Shown here: piece by piece, positions 4,576 to 8,106 of the stretch
Position numbering within the stretch: the first letter of the stretch is position 1
Layout of the letters: each line of letters starts with the position of its first letter
Assembly (NCBI GenBank): GCA_963602445.1
Contig: CAVCIY010000109.1
Location: 1-8,106, forward strand
Reading direction: 5' to 3'
DNA: 8,106 nucleotides
DNA from: Alangreenwoodia sp963602445
GTDB lineage: Bacteria > Bacillota > Clostridia > Peptostreptococcales > Anaerovoracaceae
Notes under the pieces: model-generated
Told to the model about the DNA's origin: nothing
The model's input: the letters and a program-made list of their open reading frames with translations, nothing else
The model's database searches: none
Translations under genes and position numbers: made by a program

Positions 4576-5995
4576 AATATACCCAGGCAGACTGAAGGGG
4601 ACGGTTCAGGCACCGCCTTCAAAGTCGGCTGCTCACAGAGCACTCATATGCGCTTCTCTTGCAGACGGGATTTCGGTTATCAGAGGTATTTCCGGATCAA
4701 AGGACATGAAGGCTACTATTGGCTGCATGTGTGCTTTGGGCGCGCAGATTGAGCGGATAGACGATTACTCGGTGAGAATCAAAGGAATAGGAGCAAATGG
4801 CAGTATGGTTGATTCGAGTATCGTGCTCGATTGTATCGAAAGCGGATCGACGCTGAGATTTGTGCTTCCGATAGCGGCGGCTCTCGGAGCGGATGCTCAT
4901 TTTACAGGTCAGGGTAAACTTCCCGAAAGGCCGATGACTCCTCTCGCTGATGAGATGAAAAAAAAGGGCATTATTTTCTCGCCTGACGGGCGTGATTGTC
5001 TGCCTTTTGATATACACGGAAAGCTAGAGGCAGGGATTTTTGAAATTCCGGGAAATATAAGTTCACAGTATTTTTCGGGTCTGATATTTGCGTTGCCTCT
5101 TCTTGACGCAGACAGTGAGATTGTCGTTGAGGGAAATCTTGAGTCGAAAAGTTATGTAGAACTAACGCTAAAGATGATAGAAGATTTCGGCATAACGATA
5201 ATAAAGACCGATGAAGGATTTAAGGTTCCGGGGAATCAGACTTACAGGGCCTCGGACATAGAGATTGAGGGCGATTATTCGCAGGCTGCGTTTTGGTTTG
5301 CTGCGGGTGCTCTCGGCTCTGATGTTGAGGTTACAGGGTTAAGATATGACAGCGCACAGGGCGACAAAGAGGCGGTGGATGTGCTTTGCCGGTTCGGCGC
5401 AAATGTGACGAGAAAAAAATTAAAGACCGGTGAGAAGGGCTCGATAACAATCGCACAGCTTGGCACTGACGGAGCGGTTTGCGAGGCCGCCGGTGAGGTT
5501 GCCGGCGGAGTGGTTTGCGGCGCTGACAGCGGGTCTGACGATGGAACGGCCGGCGGAATGTCCGGTGGAATAGTCGGCGGAATGAGTGCCGCGGACGTGG
5601 ACAGCAGTGATATACCGGATGTCATTCCTGTGCTGTCGGTGGCTGCAGCTTGCTGTGAAGGGACTTCGACCTTTTATAATGCCGGCAGGCTTCGCTTAAA
5701 GGAATGCGACAGGCTTTCAGCGATGGCTCTGTCTCTTGAGAAGCTTGGTATCGAAGTTTCTGAGACTGAAAATGAACTTATAGTGACGGGCGGCAAACTA
5801 AAAGGCGGATGCGAAGTGAGCGGATTTAATGACCACAGGATAGTAATGGCTATGGCTATAGCGGCACTTTCGTGCGAAGAGCCTGTTGTCATTACCGGGG
5901 TAGAGGCTATAGCAAAGAGCTATCCTGACTTCTTTGAGGAATTCAGACGTTTGGGAGGAAGAGCAGATGTCATCACAGATAGGGAAAATTCTTAA
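4565..5995 (+). CDS. aroA: 3-phosphoshikimate 1-carboxyvinyltransferase (EPSP synthase)
   Basis: Transfers enolpyruvyl from PEP to shikimate 3-phosphate to make EPSP; cytoplasmic. At 476 residues it exceeds the usual 420-450. Signatures in order: APPSKSAAHRAL (K20, S21, R25 for substrate binding), DCIESGSTLRF (89-99), where many enzymes have N-SGT-R, GQGKLPERPM (115-124), GNISSQYFSGL (163-173), SDIPDVIPVLSVAA with candidate catalytic D352, LRLKECDRL (E380, R383), FNDHRIVMAMA (D423, H424, R425) and AKSYPDFFEEF (K451). The ESGSTLRF variant is, from memory, common in clostridial enzymes. Residues about 301-346 are a Gly/Ala-rich low-complexity insertion just before the D352 strand, made of short DNA repeats. 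The start ATG overlaps the aroB end, with GGAG-like sequence about 10 nt upstream; the 3' end overlaps aroC by 29 nt. The insertion lies near the active-site face in sequence terms, so its effect on activity is an open question, but all catalytic residues are intact. Confidence 0.96.
   Translation: MDIKIYPGRLKGTVQAPPSKSAAHRALICASLADGISVIRGISGSKDMKATIGCMCALGAQIERIDDYSVRIKGIGANGSMVDSSIVLDCIESGSTLRFVLPIAAALGADAHFTGQGKLPERPMTPLADEMKKKGIIFSPDGRDCLPFDIHGKLEAGIFEIPGNISSQYFSGLIFALPLLDADSEIVVEGNLESKSYVELTLKMIEDFGITIIKTDEGFKVPGNQTYRASDIEIEGDYSQAAFWFAAGALGSDVEVTGLRYDSAQGDKEAVDVLCRFGANVTRKKLKTGEKGSITIAQLGTDGAVCEAAGEVAGGVVCGADSGSDDGTAGGMSGGIVGGMSAADVDSSDIPDVIPVLSVAAACCEGTSTFYNAGRLRLKECDRLSAMALSLEKLGIEVSETENELIVTGGKLKGGCEVSGFNDHRIVMAMAIAALSCEEPVVITGVEAIAKSYPDFFEEFRRLGGRADVITDRENS
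5471..5584. repeat. 12-nt/36-nt repeats encoding the Gly-rich aroA insertion
   Basis: Three adjacent 12-nt units at 5549-5560 (GCCGGCGGAATG), 5561-5572 (TCCGGTGGAATA) and 5573-5584 (GTCGGCGGAATG) encode the AGGMSGGIVGGM segment. Related units occur at 5486-5497 and 5501-5512. In addition, GGAGCGGTTTGCG (5471-5483) recurs 36 nt later at 5507-5519 with one change. All periods are multiples of three, so the frame is kept. The GC content is visibly higher than the flanking coding sequence. Confidence 0.75.
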
Positions 5996-7067
5996 AGTTT
6001 CGCTTTTCGGCGAATCACACGGAAATGGTATAGGTGCCGTGATTGACGGATTTCCTGCCGGTGTTCGTATAGATATGGAAGAACTTCTTGCTTTTATGAA
6101 GCGTAGAGCTCCGGGACGCGATAAGGCGGCTACTCCGCGAAAGGAAGACGATCTGCCGGAAATTCTTTCGGGAATTCTTGACGGCGTGACGTGCGGAACT
6201 CCTATTGCGGCAGTTATACGCAATACAAATCAGCGCTCGGAGGATTATCGCAGCACTGCTTCTGTGGCTAGGCCGGGACATGCTGATTATACAGGCTTTG
6301 TGAGATATGACGGATTTAATGATATAAGAGGCGGAGGACATTTTTCCGCGAGAATCACGGCGCCGCTGACATTTGCCGGAGGGCTTTGCAGACAGTATCT
6401 TGCTTCACGTGGGATTCTCGTGGGAGCGCATTTGATCGAGGCTGGCGGAGTCGGAGCCGGCGGCCGTTATGATCCGGTGAACCTTTCGGCGGAAGAGCTT
6501 CTTGCCGCCGGCAAGAGGAGTTTTCCGGCTGACAACGACGCGGCTGAGCAAGTGATGCGCCGCGTCATAGAGGATGCAAGGCTTGACGGTGATTCTGCCG
6601 GCGGGATTATCGAGGTCGGTGTTTTGGGTCTTCCCGCCGGCGTAGGCGCGCCGATTTTTGATACGATTGAGGGAAGGCTGGCATACGGATATTACGGAAT
6701 CCCGGCTGTCAAGGGCGTAGAATTCGGCGCGGGGTTTGGTGCGGCGGCTCTTCGCGGAAGTGTGAACAATGACAGCTTTTTCATGGCAAATGACGGAAGT
6801 GTGAAAACGAGGACAAACAATCACGGAGGGGCGCTCGGCGGAATTTCGTCGGGGATGCCTGTCATAGCAAGACTGGCGTTTAAGCCGACGCCGTCTATCG
6901 GCAAGCGGCAGGAGAGCGTGGATTATCTGCGCGGTGAAAATGCTGTCGCGCAGGTAAAGGGCCGCCACGATCCGTGCGTTGCAGTGCGCGCCGTGCCAGT
7001 TGTGGAGGCTGTGACTGCAATAGTTATTGCGGACATGCTGCTTGAGGCCGACACGTGGTTGAAGTGA
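5967..7067 (+). CDS. aroC: Chorismate synthase
   Basis: Converts EPSP to chorismate by 1,4-anti elimination of phosphate using reduced FMN. The 366-residue length matches the family (about 360-390). Signatures: SLFGESHGNGIGAVIDG (12-28) with catalytic H18, KRRAPGRDKAATPRKEDD (45-62), RPGHADYTG with second catalytic His H105, RYDGFNDIRGGGHFSARITA (113-132), GVEFGAGF (250-257), NNHGGALGGISSGMPV (284-299), FKPTPSI and GRHDPC (R333, D335). I chose ATG 5967 because GGGAGGAA (5953-5960) lies 6 nt upstream and the protein then begins MSSQIGKILKVSLFGESHG as usual; a TTG at 5934 would add 11 residues encoded inside aroA. The 29-nt overlap with aroA in another frame implies translational coupling. The stop TGA (7065-7067) is overlapped by the first unit of a 24-nt repeat. 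Confidence 0.96.
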   Translation: MSSQIGKILKVSLFGESHGNGIGAVIDGFPAGVRIDMEELLAFMKRRAPGRDKAATPRKEDDLPEILSGILDGVTCGTPIAAVIRNTNQRSEDYRSTASVARPGHADYTGFVRYDGFNDIRGGGHFSARITAPLTFAGGLCRQYLASRGILVGAHLIEAGGVGAGGRYDPVNLSAEELLAAGKRSFPADNDAAEQVMRRVIEDARLDGDSAGGIIEVGVLGLPAGVGAPIFDTIEGRLAYGYYGIPAVKGVEFGAGFGAAALRGSVNNDSFFMANDGSVKTRTNNHGGALGGISSGMPVIARLAFKPTPSIGKRQESVDYLRGENAVAQVKGRHDPCVAVRAVPVVEAVTAIVIADMLLEADTWLK

Positions 7068-7196
7068 GAGCCGGGCGCGCGGCAGAGATGAAAAACCGGC
7101 AGGAACTCGAGGTGCGGCTGAGACGGCAGTTCGGAGCATGAGTAAAGTGAGTACTGGGCGCACGGCTGAGATGAGAGCCGGGCGCGCGGCCGAGAT
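7066..7196. repeat. 24-nt repeats in the aroC-chorismate mutase gap
   Basis: Units at 7066-7089, 7149-7172 and 7173-7196 share the form GAG, then a variable dinucleotide-rich core such as CCGGGCGCGCGGC, then GAGAT. The first overlaps the aroC TGA stop. The DNA between 7090 and 7148 and from 7197 to about 7300 consists of more diverged GAG/GGC/GCGG words, with several TGAG and GAGATGAG echoes. The last GAGATGAGGA (7300-7308) supplies the ribosome binding site of the next gene. No gene or terminator is apparent in this 247-nt gap. Confidence 0.8.
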
Positions 7197-7314
7197 GAGT
7201 GTCGGACACCTGAGGTCGGGCTGAGAAAAACAGCACGCATCGATGTGTGATAGAGATAAGTGCCGGGCAGGCGTCCGGAACGGCGGCTTGGTGCGGTTGA
7301 GATGAGGAAATAAT

Positions 7315-7599
7315 ATGGATTTGACGGAAATCAGAAATTTAATAGATGAAATTGATAAGCAGATAACGGAGCTTTTTTGCAGGCGCATGGATTTGGTTCG
7401 AGATGTCGCCGCATATAAGCTTGAAAACAATATGCCTGTTCTCAGGCCGGAGCGTGAGAAGGCGCTTCTCGAGAAGGTAAGAGAACTTGCTGACGATGAT
7501 TATAAGGATTATACAGTTGAGCTGTTTGAGAAAATGATGGAACTCAGCAGAAGCATGCAGGAGAAAATAATATCGGACTCGCATGCGGCGGACGCTTGA
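7315..7599 (+). CDS. aroQ: Monofunctional chorismate mutase, AroQ class
   Basis: Rearranges chorismate to prephenate, committing it to Phe and Tyr. The 94-residue all-helical protein fits the size of free-standing AroQ mutases. Aligned by eye to the E. coli P-protein mutase domain, the expected active-site residues are present: R7 in EIRNLIDEID, R24 in CRRMDLV, K35 in AAYKLEN, R47 and E48 in PEREKALL, S78 and Q82 in LSRSMQEK. It acts as an intertwined dimer in known cases. There is no prephenate dehydratase or dehydrogenase domain. The ATG at 7315 has AGGA (7305-7308) 6 nt upstream. It follows aroC after a 247-nt repeat-rich gap on the same strand, consistent with the last enzyme gene of the operon that is visible here. 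Some annotations would call it pheA or aroH. Confidence 0.92.
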   Translation: MDLTEIRNLIDEIDKQITELFCRRMDLVRDVAAYKLENNMPVLRPEREKALLEKVRELADDDYKDYTVELFEKMMELSRSMQEKIISDSHAADA

Positions 7600-7688
7600 C
7601 AAGCGGGCACATGATATGCCGGTGAAAAAACTGTGCGCCGTATGTATTTATGTCGGCGGCAGCAAATGGTTTTACAGGTGATTAAGGG

Positions 7689-8106
7689 ATGAATGAAACA
7701 AATATAATTGATGTAAGGAATATTACATTTGAATATCCGTCAGCTGAAGAAGGCGGCACGCCTATTTCTGTGCTCAGGGAAATGAGTCTGGAAATTCAGG
7801 AGGGATCCTTTACGGCGGTGCTCGGGCGCAACGGATCTGGGAAATCCACATTTTCAAAGCATCTGAATGCGCTGCTTGTACCGTCAAAAGGTCATGTGAT
7901 CGTGTGCGGCATGGATACCTCTGACGACGACAATGCCTGGGAGATAAGAAAAAATGCCGGTATGGTTTTTCAAAATCCCGACAATCAGATCGTCGCGGCA
8001 GTAGTTGAGGAGGACGTGGCATTTGCTCTGGAAAATATAGGACTTGAGAGCAGTGAAATCCGAAAAAGGATAGACGAGGCGATGAAGCGCACAGGCGTAT
8101 ATGAAT
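7689..8106 (+). CDS. ecfA: Energy-coupling factor (ECF) transporter ATPase, 5' part
   Basis: The first 139 residues of an ABC ATPase of the CbiO/EcfA family, cut off by the window end. ECF ATPases power uptake of vitamins or Ni/Co together with an EcfT membrane protein and substrate-specific S components. Visible motifs are an aromatic A-loop region FEYPSAEE (14-21), Walker A GRNGSGKST (46-54; G46, G51, K52, S53), and Q-loop MVFQNPDNQIVAAVVEEDVAF with Q95. The QNPDNQ string is characteristic of the EcfA/CbiO subgroup. The ABC signature, Walker B and H-loop lie beyond the edge. ATG 7689 is preceded by AGGTGA (7676-7681) at 7 nt; an ATG at 7693 is out of frame. The 89-nt gap from the mutase has an imperfect palindrome GGCACATGATATGCC near 7605-7620 but no clear terminator, so co-transcription with the aro genes is possible. 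A functional link with aromatic synthesis is not evident. Confidence 0.92.
   Translation, partial: MNETNIIDVRNITFEYPSAEEGGTPISVLREMSLEIQEGSFTAVLGRNGSGKSTFSKHLNALLVPSKGHVIVCGMDTSDDDNAWEIRKNAGMVFQNPDNQIVAAVVEEDVAFALENIGLESSEIRKRIDEAMKRTGVYE

Noticed and set aside
5934..5966. TTG start giving chorismate synthase 11 extra residues
   Set aside because: The ATG at 5967 has an excellent GGGAGGAA site at the right distance and gives the family-typical N-terminus.
6405..7430. 341-aa and overlapping minus-strand frames opposite aroC and the 24-nt repeats
   Set aside because: Antisense to chorismate synthase and continued through GC-rich repeats (RAPGSHLS-like peptide); shadow coding.

Overview
The window holds an aromatic amino acid (shikimate pathway) biosynthesis operon of a low-to-moderate GC anaerobe-like Firmicute, most probably a member of Clostridia. 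This placement is inference from AGGAGG-type ribosome binding sites, AGA/AGG/ATA-rich codons, the gene order and the protein types; I cannot name the genus.

Layout. On the minus strand at the left is a ketopantoate reductase-family gene (93-1049) with its own strong promoter (1152-1180). A 1.05-1.93 kb gap separates it from the plus-strand operon. The gap holds a hierarchical 41-nt minisatellite (1221-1390), a near-consensus promoter (1466-1494) and an unannotated 42-residue leader peptide gene (1572-1700) in which 13 residues are Phe, Tyr or Trp. An intrinsic terminator follows at 1786-1820. Then come aroF (DAHP synthase with regulatory N-domain), aroB, aroA, aroC and a monofunctional AroQ chorismate mutase, all on the plus strand. 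The start of an ECF-transporter ATPase gene runs off the right edge.

How it works together. The five enzymes cover the first step (DAHP synthase), the second (dehydroquinate synthase), EPSP synthase, chorismate synthase and the branch-point mutase to prephenate; shikimate dehydrogenase, dehydroquinase and shikimate kinase are not in the window. The leader peptide, its terminator and an 8-bp alternative pairing between leader codons 36-38 and the 5' arm of the terminator form a classical ribosome-mediated attenuator that would sense Phe, Tyr and Trp charging. I regard this as the most interesting element here.

Second theme: short tandem repeats are unusually dense. Seven separate loci lie in 8.1 kb. 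Those inside aroB and aroA, and the one crossing the panE stop, have periods divisible by three and add low-complexity peptide segments. Those in intergenic DNA have periods of 24, 40 and 41 nt. They also create long spurious open frames, including one that extends panE by 95 residues.
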